Assembly: GCA_963205195.1 (NCBI GenBank)
Contig: CAUJHR010000004.1
Span: forward strand, 1-64,000
Reading direction: 5' to 3'
DNA length: 64,000 bases
DNA from: Pseudomonadota bacterium
GTDB lineage: Bacteria > Pseudomonadota > Alphaproteobacteria > Rickettsiales > SXRF01
Positions 35,543 through 44,120 of this stretch are shown one piece after another. Below the pieces are notes generated by a model. The model ran no database searches, had not been told where the DNA came from, and worked only from the letters and a program-made list of their open reading frames with translations. Position numbers and translations under genes: made by a program. Within the stretch, counting starts at the first letter, position 1; the number at the start of each line of letters is the position of its first letter.

Positions 35543-35571
35543 TTCACAAATACAGGGAAATGCCATATAAT
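35543..35571 (+). promoter_or_regulatory. Promoter of ssrA
   Basis: TTCACA (35543-35548) and a perfect TATAAT (35566-35571) are separated by 17 bases. Transcription should start near 35578, about 45 bases before the acceptor piece of the tmRNA. It begins 8 bases after the stop of the preceding gene. Confidence 0.8.
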
Positions 35572-35577
35572 ATGCTT

Positions 35578-36000
35578 GTTGCTTCGGTGACTATGACAAT
35601 AAACGCAATTCAGAATAAACGGATTGGACCCGGGGGCAGAACCCGGCGCCTCCACCACCCTTCGCTCTTATGAGCTTCGGGTGGCACGCCACCCGGAGTC
35701 GTTAGACGAAGGAGTGTCCCTCGAAGCTCTAAAGGAGCGTAGTGGGACTGGTTGCCGCTTGAAGATAAACGAAATGCGGGGGCGACTCAGGCTCGACAGA
35801 CGTAGTAAAGGTGTTGTTTTTGTCCGCGATGATACTGGCGTAATCAGATCAAAACTATAAATGCTAACGATAACGTTGCATTTGTTGCTGCTAACGACAA
35901 CACAGTCGTAGAAGTTGCTGTTGCTGCCTAACGGTGCATAGCATACTCTAGTATGTAACACGGCCCGGGGGGTGCCGGGTAACAGAAACCCCCCACTTAA
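35578..36000 (+). ncRNA. ssrA: Circularly permuted two-piece tmRNA
   Basis: Acceptor piece: T arm CCGGG-GGCAGAA-CCCGG followed by CGCCTCC-ACCA, mature 3' end at 35657. An intervening segment follows (35658-35777) and is removed on maturation. The coding piece begins at 35778 with GGGGGCG, which pairs with CGCCTCC to form the acceptor stem. The tag reading frame runs 35863-35928 with stop TAA 35929-35931 and encodes ANDNVAFVA followed by ANDNTVVEVAVAA. A pseudoknot (CCCGG/CCGGG with a G-rich loop facing CCCCCC) ends the RNA. The permuted form is typical of alphaproteobacteria. It rescues stalled ribosomes and tags the product for ClpXP. Gene ends are estimates. The tag is unusual in carrying ANDN twice. 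Confidence 0.93.
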
Positions 36001-36202
36001 TTTTAAGGTGTAGAATATTTGCAAGGTAACACCTTCACATGCTGCTATATAAGTTAATATCTGTAAAGACTGTATAAATATCCCATAAAAATTTTATAAA
36101 GTGCTAGTGACAATGCCATGGGAAATAGTGTATAATCCACTAAAGTTTGTAGTATTGCGGGACAGGAAAAATTAAACTCCAGCCATTTTAGAAATTAAAA
36201 AT

Positions 36203-36673
36203 ATGAGCAAAGACCAAATACATTACCCAATGCTTATTGATCAAGCCATGCGCGGAGTAGTGCGCGATGTGCTAAGGCGAGTACAGTCAACTGGTCTCCC
36301 AGGTGACCACCATTTTTATATTTCTTATTCCACGCTGCATCCCGGAGTTAAAATGTCTGAGCAGTTGCGTGCGAAATATCCGAAGGAAATTACAATTGTC
36401 ATCCAGCATCAGTTCTGGGATTTCAAAGTTGAGGATATGCAATTCCATGTGACATTGTCATTTGGTGGTGCGCCTGAAAAGCTTACCATTCCTTTCGCTG
36501 CACTAACAGGTTTTGCTGACCCAAGTATAAAATTCGGGCTGCAATTTACTCCGTCTGAAATATTTGAGGTTGATGCATTTGGTGGAGATGAGGTGGAAGA
36601 AAAAGATGATGATGTATCTTCCGCTGCTGGTGAAGATAAGATCATATCACTGGATTCTTTCAGGAAGAAGTGA
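36203..36673 (+). CDS. sspB: SspB-alpha ClpXP adaptor
   Basis: 156 residues. IHYPMLIDQAMRGVVRDVLRRV, HHFYISYSTLHPGVKMSEQLR, VIQHQFWDFKVEDMQFHVTLSFGG and IPFAALTGFADPS are the conserved blocks of the alphaproteobacterial SspB family (DUF2155-unrelated; the SspB-alpha fold). An acidic linker and a short C-terminal motif IISLDSFRKK, the ClpX-docking tail, complete it. It binds the start of the tmRNA tag and delivers tagged proteins to ClpXP. It lies about 200 bases downstream of ssrA on the same strand. The 36001-36202 gap is AT-rich and probably carries its own promoter. Confidence 0.92.
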   Translation: MSKDQIHYPMLIDQAMRGVVRDVLRRVQSTGLPGDHHFYISYSTLHPGVKMSEQLRAKYPKEITIVIQHQFWDFKVEDMQFHVTLSFGGAPEKLTIPFAALTGFADPSIKFGLQFTPSEIFEVDAFGGDEVEEKDDDVSSAAGEDKIISLDSFRKK

Positions 36674-36675
36674 GC

Positions 36676-36738
36676 TTGTCATTCCGAACAAATGTGAGGA
36701 ATCTTTGCAAAGATCTCTCGCTTTGCTAGAGATGACAA
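36676..36738. repeat. Small palindromic repeat between sspB and tadA
   Basis: 63 bp with termini TTGTCAT (36676-36682) and ATGACAA (36732-36738). Internal hairpins ATTCC/GGAAT and AGATCTCT/AGAGAT give a cloverleaf-like fold. It closely resembles a dispersed repeat of the form GTCATTCC...GAGGAATCT...GAGATGACA that I recall from several bacterial genomes. It fills the gap between the sspB stop and the tadA start, leaving no other room for a ribosome site. Confidence 0.75.
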
Positions 36739-36739
36739 A

Positions 36740-37192
36740 ATGAATATTCCTTTCATGCAATATGCTATTGAGCTTGCAAAATCAGCTGAGATTGGCGGAG
36801 AGGTTCCTGTTGGCGCGGTTATTGTAAAAGATGGAAAAATAATTGCCTCTGCACATAACATGATTGAGAATAAAAATGACCCGACTGCACATGCGGAAAT
36901 TATTGCTATACGTTCCGCCTGCGAAATAATAGGTTCGCCGCGCATTATAGATTGTGACTTATATGTGACTCTGGAGCCATGCCCTATGTGCGCGCAGGCG
37001 ATAAGTTTTGCGCGTATACGCAGGCTATATTTCGGCGCTTATGATGAGAAGAATGGCGGGGTTGAAAATGGTGCACGGATTTTTACGCAAAGCGGATGCA
37101 ATCACAGGCCGGAAGTATATGGCGGCATGAATGAGAGTGAATGTGGCGAATTGCTTAAAGGGTTTTTCAGGGGAAAGAGGATTGTTAGTTAA
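36740..37192 (+). CDS. tadA: tRNA-specific adenosine deaminase TadA
   Basis: 150 residues of the cytidine-deaminase fold. The zinc site is THAEIIAIRSA near 53 (His and catalytic Glu) and LEPCPMCAQAI near 82 (two Cys). TadA converts A34 to inosine in tRNA-Arg(ACG). It starts two bases after a palindromic repeat, so its ribosome site is unclear. Its stop overlaps the convergent gene's stop by two to three bases. Confidence 0.93.
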   Translation: MNIPFMQYAIELAKSAEIGGEVPVGAVIVKDGKIIASAHNMIENKNDPTAHAEIIAIRSACEIIGSPRIIDCDLYVTLEPCPMCAQAISFARIRRLYFGAYDEKNGGVENGARIFTQSGCNHRPEVYGGMNESECGELLKGFFRGKRIVS

Positions 37193-37584
37193 GCTGCGAT
37201 TTTAAGCTGGTAAAACCCTTTATAAAAATCCTTCTCCACATTGAATTCATATCTACCTTTTTCATTTACAGGTATCTTTTTGCAGATATGAGTAATGTCA
37301 AAATTCGGGTAATAGGTCATTATTGGTGAATCCATAAGTTTTTTAAGTACATAACCTTCTTCGTATTTATCCAATTTCTTTTTCAGCTTCTTATTTATCT
37401 TCCATATTTCACCCACCACAATATCGCTTTTTTTTCCGGTGTAATAGAGCAGGGGGTAGGTTTCATCGAGCGAGAGATAAAGCACATAACCAACAAGTTT
37501 TTTATTGCGCGTATACTGTGCGCCTTCCATGTGTTTATGCAGTATCCCGTCTTTTTTTAAGGTTCCGTAGGCAAAGATTTTCAT
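37189..37584 (-). CDS. Gamma-glutamylcyclotransferase-like (GGCT/AIG2) protein
   Basis: 131 residues. FAYGTLKKDGILHKHMEGAQ at the N-terminus has the YGTL substrate-loop motif of the family. VVGEIWKINKKLKKKLDKYEEGYVLKK near 56-82 contains the Glu that acts as catalytic acid/base in active members (DKYEEGY). It may release 5-oxoproline from gamma-glutamyl peptides or act on a related amide; the substrate is unknown. Its start overlaps the stop of the upstream 391-residue gene by 4 bases (ATGA), so the two are one transcript. Confidence 0.85.
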   Translation of the reverse strand: MKIFAYGTLKKDGILHKHMEGAQYTRNKKLVGYVLYLSLDETYPLLYYTGKKSDIVVGEIWKINKKLKKKLDKYEEGYVLKKLMDSPIMTYYPNFDITHICKKIPVNEKGRYEFNVEKDFYKGFYQLKIAA

Positions 37585-38756
37585 ATATTTAAACCTGCTC
37601 CTGGTGATTTTTCAGCAAAATCCTTAAGCGTTTTATGCTGTATATTTTTCGTGAATTTTTCCTGTGTATTTTCGCTGAATTCAATAGGCTTTGCAGTGTT
37701 TGCAACCAGTTGCTTCATATCAATTCCATATTGCTGGAATACTGCCTGTGGGTCCTGCCGGTTTCTTATAGCTTCTGCCGCCTGTTTTACTTCCTTCATA
37801 TCAGCAGATTTATTGGCTAGTTCTATAAAGGCCATGCTTTCGGGGAATTTTTCCAGTAGGCCGAAACCGATCAGGTAGTTTAGTTTTCCGATGGTAAAAC
37901 TTTTTTTGTCAACCGGGGGAATATTGTCGTATGTGGTGTTTATAAGATCAGCTATGCGTGACGCCATTTTAAAATCATTCTGCCCTTCTGGGGATGAGCC
38001 AAGAGGCGGGGAGTAATGTTTGTCTATATGTTTCCTGTGCAGTGTAAGTAGTGATTGGACATCCTGAGGTATTACGATTCCATATGGGTTGATGTCATTA
38101 TGGTTAATTTTGCTGCTTATAACTTTTTGCTCTATATCGAAAAAAGATGGCTTCCGCATGAAGCCTTCCCCATATAGGTAAATGCCGACTGCACCTAGTC
38201 CGGCATTGGCATTGGCTTCATAATTAGGCTTGGTGCTTTGGTAGGCTTTTGGCCTTAGTTTTTGCCACGGTACAAAGAAAGTGGCGGCAGTTGCAGCGCG
38301 TGCAATACTTCTATCTATAAATGTTTTTCTGGTGATTTGAAGAGCTTCATTCTGGCTTTTAAAAAATATATCAGAGTAAGTTACATCCTGTGGTTTTTTA
38401 TCTAATTCATAGCCAACTGCTTCGGCATATACGGATTTAATATCATGCAAGGTATTTTTGCTATAAACTCCCATAATGCTAAGTACAGTAGCGCCCATTC
38501 CAAAGGCTGCGAAATTGCGTGAGGCATATCTACCAAAGCTCGGTTCTTTATAGGGTGCAGGTGCTGGTTCGCCTACCTTTATCTCTGGTTTCTTCTTGTC
38601 TAGGAAATCGAATGGATTTATATCTTCTATCGCAAGCCATATATAACGCGTAGCAACTAATGGCGCGAGCAGTTGCGTAAACAGCGAACTGTACCAGGTG
38701 CGGTCAGCTTTAAGCCTGGGCGCTTCAGGTTGGGTTATGTTGCTATCATCTGCCAT
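37581..38756 (-). CDS. Uncharacterised 391-residue protein, possibly membrane-associated
   Basis: No family recognised. A moderately hydrophobic segment near 25-42 (SLFTQLLAPLVATRYIWL) and another near 82-98 (FAAFGMGATVLSIMGVY) could anchor it. The remainder is soluble-looking with helical repeats near the C-terminus (MKEVKQAAEAIRNRQDPQAVFQQYG). It is translationally coupled to the GGCT-like enzyme, which suggests a joint function. The start is ATG 38756; the 218-base gap to ettA holds the ettA promoter. Confidence 0.7.
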   Translation of the reverse strand: MADDSNITQPEAPRLKADRTWYSSLFTQLLAPLVATRYIWLAIEDINPFDFLDKKKPEIKVGEPAPAPYKEPSFGRYASRNFAAFGMGATVLSIMGVYSKNTLHDIKSVYAEAVGYELDKKPQDVTYSDIFFKSQNEALQITRKTFIDRSIARAATAATFFVPWQKLRPKAYQSTKPNYEANANAGLGAVGIYLYGEGFMRKPSFFDIEQKVISSKINHNDINPYGIVIPQDVQSLLTLHRKHIDKHYSPPLGSSPEGQNDFKMASRIADLINTTYDNIPPVDKKSFTIGKLNYLIGFGLLEKFPESMAFIELANKSADMKEVKQAAEAIRNRQDPQAVFQQYGIDMKQLVANTAKPIEFSENTQEKFTKNIQHKTLKDFAEKSPGAGLNI

Positions 38757-38885
38757 TATTAGCCTTGGGTATTATTTATAATGTTAATATTTTAGCTTGG
38801 TAACACCCGTTTATAAAGGCTGCAAATGTGAAGATTGGATGACAGGGCTGCGCTTTTTGCATGAATAATTATGACAATTAGGCCT

Positions 38886-38914
38886 TTGCAACTGTGCAAA
38901 ATGCAGTCTATATA
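38886..38914 (+). promoter_or_regulatory. Probable promoter of ettA
   Basis: TTGCAA (38886-38891) and TATATA (38909-38914) with a 17-base spacer; transcription would start about 55 bases before the ettA ATG. A small palindrome GGCCATTGGCC lies in the leader at about 38931-38941. Confidence 0.55.
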
Positions 38915-38974
38915 TAACCGATCAATAACGGCCATTGGCCATAATAAATAAAAATAATAAGGAATTTCAATAAT

Positions 38975-40657
38975 ATGGCTTCATATCAATATGTTTATGT
39001 AATGAAAGACCTGTCCAAGAGTTATCCGGGCGGTAAAGAAGTGTTGAAAAACATATATTTATCCTTCCTGCCGGGCGTAAAGATCGGGGTTTTGGGACCG
39101 AACGGCTCGGGTAAATCGACCCTGCTTAAGATCATGGCTGGTCTGGATAAGGAATATAACGGCGAGGCATGGGCAGCCGATGGTGCGCGCATTGGTTTCC
39201 TGCCGCAGGAGCCGCAGCTCGACCCCAAAAAGAATGTAATGGAGAATATAATTGATGCGCTGGGTGAGCAAAAAGCATTGCTTGACCGTTTCAATGAAGT
39301 TTCCAATAAGCTTGGCGAAGTGACCGATGATGATGAGATGATGAAACTCATAGAAGAGCAGGGGGAATTACAGGAAAAAATCGAAGCCTCAGGCGGGTGG
39401 GATATTGAGCGCGACATCGAGATCGCTATGGATGCTTTGCGTTGTCCGCCGAAAGATGCTGATGTAAGCAAAATTTCTGGTGGTGAAAAAAGACGTGTGG
39501 CTTTGTGCAAACTATTGCTGGAAAAACCCGACCTGTTGTTGCTTGACGAACCGACCAACCATCTGGATGCGGAATCAGTGGCATGGCTTGAGCATTATTT
39601 GAAAGAATATAAAGGAACAGTGGTTATGGTAACGCATGACCGTTACTTCTTAGATAACGTCACTGGCTGGATACTGGAACTTGACCGCGGTCAGGGAATA
39701 CCTTATGAGGGCAATTATTCTGCCTATCTTGACCAGAAGCAAAAGCGCTTGGAGCAGGAAAAATCGGAAGAGAATTCCCGCCAGAAAAAGCTGGCATCCG
39801 AGCTGGAATGGATACGTCAGGGAGCGAAAGCAAGGCAGGCAAAAAGCAAAGCGCGTATTGCTGCTTATGAGAACCTTCTTGCACAGGAAAATAAGGCACA
39901 GGTTGGGGTAGCGCAGATCGTTATTCCTAACGGTCCACGCCTTGGAAACCTTGTCATAAAGGCGGAACATCTTTCAAAAGGTTTTGGAGATCGTCTGCTT
40001 ATTGACGATCTTTCTTTTAGCCTGCCCCCGGGCGGTATTGTTGGGATCATTGGGCCAAACGGTGCGGGTAAAACTACATTATTCCGCATGATAACTGATA
40101 ATGAAAAGCCGGATTCCGGGACATTTACTGTCGGTGATTCAGTGAAGCTTGGCTATGTTGACCAGTCGCGTGATGCGCTTAATGACAAGAAAACTGTATG
40201 GGAGGAAATTTCTGGCGGTGATGAAGAAATAATGCTTGGGAAAAAACTGGTGAAATCGCGCGCTTATTGCTCCAGTTTCAATTTCAAGGGTTCCGACCAG
40301 CAGAAAAAAGTCGGCACGCTATCGGGCGGGGAGCGCAACCGCGTGCATCTGGCGAAAATGTTAAAATCTGAGCATAACGTGCTGCTGCTCGACGAACCTA
40401 CCAACGACCTAGACGTGGAAACATTGCGCGCACTGGAAGATGCGCTGATGGATTTTGCGGGTTGCGCTGTGGTTATCTCGCATGACCGCTGGTTCTTAGA
40501 CCGAATTGCAACTCATATATTAGCATTCGAGGGTGATTCGCATGTAGAATGGTTTGAAGGTAATTACGAAGCCTATGAAGCAGACCTGAAAAAGCGTCTT
40601 GGTGTAGATGTATTGACGCCAACCAAGGTTAAGTACCGGCCAATACGCAGGGGCTGA
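38975..40657 (+). CDS. ettA: Energy-dependent translational throttle protein EttA (ABC-F)
   Basis: 560 residues with two ATP-binding cassettes and no membrane part. Walker A motifs are GPNGSGKST near 41 and GPNGAGKTT near 353. The signatures are [15 protein letters not shown] and [15 protein letters not shown], each followed by LLLDEPTN. The ~80-residue linker between cassettes ([20 protein letters not shown] onwards) is the P-site tRNA-interaction motif. EttA gates the first elongation step according to ATP/ADP level. It carries an AAGGAA ribosome site. Confidence 0.95.
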   Translation: MASYQYVYVMKDLSKSYPGGKEVLKNIYLSFLPGVKIGVLGPNGSGKSTLLKIMAGLDKEYNGEAWAADGARIGFLPQEPQLDPKKNVMENIIDALGEQKALLDRFNEVSNKLGEVTDDDEMMKLIEEQGELQEKIEASGGWDIERDIEIAMDALRCPPKDADVSKISGGEKRRVALCKLLLEKPDLLLLDEPTNHLDAESVAWLEHYLKEYKGTVVMVTHDRYFLDNVTGWILELDRGQGIPYEGNYSAYLDQKQKRLEQEKSEENSRQKKLASELEWIRQGAKARQAKSKARIAAYENLLAQENKAQVGVAQIVIPNGPRLGNLVIKAEHLSKGFGDRLLIDDLSFSLPPGGIVGIIGPNGAGKTTLFRMITDNEKPDSGTFTVGDSVKLGYVDQSRDALNDKKTVWEEISGGDEEIMLGKKLVKSRAYCSSFNFKGSDQQKKVGTLSGGERNRVHLAKMLKSEHNVLLLDEPTNDLDVETLRALEDALMDFAGCAVVISHDRWFLDRIATHILAFEGDSHVEWFEGNYEAYEADLKKRLGVDVLTPTKVKYRPIRRG

Positions 40658-40658
40658 G

Positions 40659-41612
40659 TTATTTCTGCAAAATAGAGGAAATTTCTGTATATTTCTTGGT
40701 CATGGCAATTGTTTGTGCTGTCTCGCCGCTTTTATTACGCAGGTTTTTGGCGGCATTTTTGGAAAGAAGCAATTGTACCGCTTCTTTTGATTTGCTTCTG
40801 GCAGCAAGCATAAGGGGAGTATTCCCTTCGTCATCTTGAGTGTTGATTGCCGCTGAATTTTCTACAAGCAAAGCTATTATGAAAGTGCGGTTATTTTCTG
40901 CTGCGAAATGCAATGGGGTTTTACCCCTGTTATTGGCCAGGTTTACTTTGCCTCCATGCTTTAACAGTTGTGTTACCATATCAACCGAGCCGACCTGTGC
41001 AGCTATATGCAGTGGCGATTTGCCTTCTACAGATATGCGATTTACTGAGAAAAATTTATTTCCTGCTTTAGGCATAAGGTCATTCCTGCCGGAAAAGGCA
41101 GCCTGCATAAGCATGGCATATTCCATATTATGCCCATTATCGCCGCTTTTGTTTTTTTTAAGTAATAGTTTTACGGTATCAACCAGGCCGCGGGAGGCTG
41201 CATAATCCAGGGCGCTATAACCATTCTTGTCAAGCTTATCAAGATTTGCGCCAGAAGAAAGCAGCAACGTGCAAATCTCATTATGCCCATGATAGGCAGC
41301 TCCTATTAGCGCAGTGCGGCCTTCGCTGTCAATGGCATTTATGTCAGCATCGCCTGCCAGTATTTTTTTTACAAGTTCTTTATCGCCGCTTACTGAGGCT
41401 TGGATTAATGATATGGAGTCATGGCTATTATCAAGGCTATTTATGACCGCGACATTTTCTTCAGTTATGTTTGGCTCTAAGGCATGTGGGTTGGTCATTA
41501 AATAATAGCCCGCATAAATTGCTATGCCAAAAAATAATAATTTTAGTAACCATAAAGGTTTCTTGCGTGGAGCAGCGGAAGAAAGGTAATGCTGAAAATT
41601 AGGGGTTTTCAT
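40659..41612 (-). CDS. Membrane-anchored ankyrin-repeat protein
   Basis: 317 residues. A single hydrophobic helix near 20-40 (PLWLLKLLFFGIAIYAGYYLM) anchors it, preceded by a basic cytosolic tail, so the repeats should face the periplasm. About seven ankyrin repeats follow, for example GRTALIGAAYHGHNEICTLLL, GYSALDYAASRGLVDTVKLLL, GKTPLHFAAENNRTFIIALLV and GNTPLMLAARSKSKEAVQLLL. Ankyrin proteins bind other proteins and are common in host-associated alphaproteobacteria, but this anchored form is not an obvious effector. It converges on ettA with one base between. Confidence 0.88.
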   Translation of the reverse strand: MKTPNFQHYLSSAAPRKKPLWLLKLLFFGIAIYAGYYLMTNPHALEPNITEENVAVINSLDNSHDSISLIQASVSGDKELVKKILAGDADINAIDSEGRTALIGAAYHGHNEICTLLLSSGANLDKLDKNGYSALDYAASRGLVDTVKLLLKKNKSGDNGHNMEYAMLMQAAFSGRNDLMPKAGNKFFSVNRISVEGKSPLHIAAQVGSVDMVTQLLKHGGKVNLANNRGKTPLHFAAENNRTFIIALLVENSAAINTQDDEGNTPLMLAARSKSKEAVQLLLSKNAAKNLRNKSGETAQTIAMTKKYTEISSILQK

Positions 41613-41751
41613 ATTTTACTGATTAAGCATTATGTTTAGTTTGCTAATTATATATAACAAGTCGGCTTTGAAAACATCTTAATAATTGCGCCATAATTAT
41701 GAATGTCCTAGAGTAGTGCTATATAAACAATTTTATTATTTGAGGCATGTT

Positions 41752-41946
41752 ATGCGTTGGACTGATATAAGGGAAATAGCGATTCGCCTGGAAGAATTAC
41801 ATCCAGATGCAGATAATATAAATTTACGGTTCACCGACTTGCGCGAATGGATTATGGGACTTCCTGAATTTAATGATGACCCAAATGGCTGCAACGAAAA
41901 GCTGCTGGAGGCCATTCAGATGGCGTGGCTTGATGAGCGCGATTAG
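41752..41946 (+). CDS. iscX: Fe-S assembly protein IscX
   Basis: 64 residues starting MRWTDIREIAIRLEELHPD, with FTDLREWIMGLPEFNDDP and AIQMAWLDERD, diagnostic of IscX. A frame extends to 41686, but only ATG 41752, after a GAGG site, gives the family N-terminus. IscX binds IscS and iron and modulates cluster assembly. It is usually in the isc operon; here it is alone and overlaps tsaE by 14 bases. Its promoter region (41613-41751) is AT-rich and shared with the divergent ankyrin gene. Confidence 0.93.
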   Translation: MRWTDIREIAIRLEELHPDADNINLRFTDLREWIMGLPEFNDDPNGCNEKLLEAIQMAWLDERD

Positions 41947-42415
41947 CGAGCTTAGCCATAGGCTTGAAACTGAGATTGAAACTCGTAAATTTGCAGCAAA
42001 ACTTGCTGCTTTATGTAAAATTGGCGATTGCCTGCTGCTATATGGCGAAGTAGGTAGCGGAAAAACTACGTTTGCCCGTGGTTTTATACAATCTATAGCC
42101 AAAAACAGTGAAGAAATAATAAGCCCTACTTTCACATTGGTACAAACTTATCCATTATTGAGTGGGGGTGATATATACCATTGCGATTTATACCGGCTGA
42201 AAAACGATATGGAGCTTGACGAGCTTGGATTGGATGAAGCGCTGGAAACAGGCATGCTTTTAATTGAATGGCCAGAGATCACTGTTAGCAGGATGCCAGC
42301 TTCAGCGTTGCATATATCATTGGCAGTTGATGGGCAGGGGCGCAGTATTTCTTTAAAAAGTGAAGCACTGGCATGGGGTGAAAGATTAAACGAACTCAGG
42401 CAGAAGATTTTATGA
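41933..42415 (+). CDS. tsaE: tRNA threonylcarbamoyladenosine biosynthesis ATPase TsaE
   Basis: 160 residues from ATG 41933; a longer frame from 41873 lies inside iscX and is not needed. The P-loop LLLYGEVGSGKTTFARGFIQ is near 35, ISPTFTLVQTY near 65, and the Walker B-like HCDLYRLKNDMELDELGLDEAL follows. TsaE is the ATPase that resets TsaBD in t6A tRNA modification. It heads tsaE-amgK-murU with 4-base overlaps, as in many alphaproteobacteria. Confidence 0.93.
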   Translation: MSAISELSHRLETEIETRKFAAKLAALCKIGDCLLLYGEVGSGKTTFARGFIQSIAKNSEEIISPTFTLVQTYPLLSGGDIYHCDLYRLKNDMELDELGLDEALETGMLLIEWPEITVSRMPASALHISLAVDGQGRSISLKSEALAWGERLNELRQKIL

Positions 42416-43410
42416 TACGAAGGCAAAAAGAAATAGAAGAATTTTTACAGGGAACAGAATTTAGTGGGGCTGAGTTATACCCACTTGCCGGTGACGCTTC
42501 GGCTCGGCGCTACGTGCGCGTAAAACTAGGAGGCCGGGAAGCTATGGTTATGGATACACCAGCAGAAGGTGAAAATTTTCCTGCTTTTGTGCAGGTTGCT
42601 GAATTCCTCTATAAAAATGGCTGTAGTGCCCCGGAAATTTTAGCCCGCGATATGAAAGCAGGTTTTTTGTTGCTTGAGGATTTTGGTGATGCAAGCTTCA
42701 CCAGTATTTTAAAGGGAGGAAATGGCGAAGTAGAAAAAGAACTTTACAGTTGTGCCATTGATTTGTTAGTGCAGAAATATAACTGCTCTGCGGGTACCCT
42801 TCCATCGCTACCTAATTATGATGAAGAATTATATTTAAAGGAATTAAGCCTGTTCCCTGATTGGTATTTGCCGCAGGTAATGGAAAAGGGCAGGGCGCTT
42901 GAATTCCGTAATGAATATATGGAAATATGGCGTGAAATATTACGCGTTGCTCCTCTTAACAAAAATGTATTTGTGCACCGTGACCTGCATGCTGATAATT
43001 TGATGTGGCTTACACAAAGGGAGGGAACAAGGCGTCTTGGGCTGCTGGATTTCCAGGACGCAGTGATTGGGGATTCTGCTTATGACATGGTATCGCTTCT
43101 TGAAGATGCAAGGCGTGATGTGCCGCAACAATTAGTTAGTGGTCTTATTGCAGAGTATCTGGAAAAAAGCGGGGAAGACAGCGAACGTTTTCATGCTGCA
43201 TATAATATTTTAGGAGCGCAGCGCAATAGTAAGATAATAGGTATTTTCGTGCGGCTTGCTGTGCGTGATGGTAAGGCAAATTATCTTAAACTGCTTCCGC
43301 GTGTATGGGGGCATTTGCAGCGAGATATAAAACATCCCGCACTTGGTAAATTGGAATTATGGATAGAAAGAAAATTGCCATACCAAATTCGTGGGGAATT
43401 GAAATTATGA
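42412..43410 (+). CDS. amgK: Anomeric MurNAc/GlcNAc kinase AmgK
   Basis: 332 residues of the aminoglycoside-phosphotransferase fold. LAGDASARRYVRV near 24 is the glycine loop, VHRDLHADNLMW near 184 the catalytic loop and GLLDFQDAVIGDSAYDMVSL near 207 the metal-binding Asp. Its direct coupling to a MurU-type nucleotidyltransferase identifies it as AmgK, which phosphorylates the anomeric position of recovered MurNAc. It overlaps tsaE (ATGA) and murU (ATGA). Confidence 0.9.
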   Translation: MIRRQKEIEEFLQGTEFSGAELYPLAGDASARRYVRVKLGGREAMVMDTPAEGENFPAFVQVAEFLYKNGCSAPEILARDMKAGFLLLEDFGDASFTSILKGGNGEVEKELYSCAIDLLVQKYNCSAGTLPSLPNYDEELYLKELSLFPDWYLPQVMEKGRALEFRNEYMEIWREILRVAPLNKNVFVHRDLHADNLMWLTQREGTRRLGLLDFQDAVIGDSAYDMVSLLEDARRDVPQQLVSGLIAEYLEKSGEDSERFHAAYNILGAQRNSKIIGIFVRLAVRDGKANYLKLLPRVWGHLQRDIKHPALGKLELWIERKLPYQIRGELKL

Positions 43411-44120
43411 CAATAGCAGCGATGCCAAAAATAGCTATGGTGATGGCGGCAGGATTTGGAACTCGCATGCGCCCGCTTACATTAAATATCCCAAAGCCGC
43501 TTGTTGAGGTTGGCGGCAAAGCGCTTATTGACCATACACTGGATTTTCTTGCAGCTTCCGGGATTGAAGAGGCAGTTGTAAATAGCCATTATCTTGCTCA
43601 TCTTTTAGAAGGCCACTTGCAGAGCAGGAAAAATCCTCCACGCATTATAATTTCGCGTGAGGAAACAGTTTTGGAAACGGGCGGTGGTATAAAAAATTCC
43701 CTGTCTATTTTAGGAAATTCCCCTTTTTTTGTGCTTAACAGTGATGTTATTTGTATAAATGGGAAACAGCCAATCTTGCACCGCTTATGGAATTCGTGGA
43801 ATGATGGCGCAATGGATGCTCTTCTGCTTCTGCATAAGGTTTCAGAAGCAATAGGTTATGATGGGAAAGGTGATTTCTTTCTGGATGATGGGACTCTTCG
43901 CCGCCGCAAGCAGAATGAAACTGCGCCTTATGTGTTTACCGGATTACAGATAATCAGCCCGCGCTTGTTTGACTCTTCCCCGAACGGGGCATTTTCGCTT
44001 AATGTTTTATACAATAAAAACTTGTCCAGGATAGGTGCAATTATAAATGATGGTGCCTGGCTGCATGTTGGCGATATTGACGGATTGAAGCAGGCTGAAA
44101 ACTGGCTTGCCAAGATATAA
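43407..44120 (+). CDS. murU: N-acetylmuramate alpha-1-phosphate uridylyltransferase MurU
   Basis: 237 residues from ATG 43407, which overlaps the amgK stop; a frame from 43359 lies inside amgK. MVMAAGFGTRMRPLTLNIPKPL (about 11-32) is the nucleotidyltransferase signature, ALIDHTLDFLA near 41 and PFFVLNSDVI near 107 follow. MurU makes UDP-MurNAc directly from MurNAc-1-P, bypassing MurA/MurB and so conferring intrinsic fosfomycin tolerance in organisms that have the AmgK/MurU route. An alternative start at 43422 is possible. Confidence 0.88.
   Translation: MTIAAMPKIAMVMAAGFGTRMRPLTLNIPKPLVEVGGKALIDHTLDFLAASGIEEAVVNSHYLAHLLEGHLQSRKNPPRIIISREETVLETGGGIKNSLSILGNSPFFVLNSDVICINGKQPILHRLWNSWNDGAMDALLLLHKVSEAIGYDGKGDFFLDDGTLRRRKQNETAPYVFTGLQIISPRLFDSSPNGAFSLNVLYNKNLSRIGAIINDGAWLHVGDIDGLKQAENWLAKI

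Noticed and set aside
35624..36024. Short frames on both strands at the ssrA locus
   Set aside because: The region is fully explained by the permuted tmRNA; the frames have no ribosome sites.
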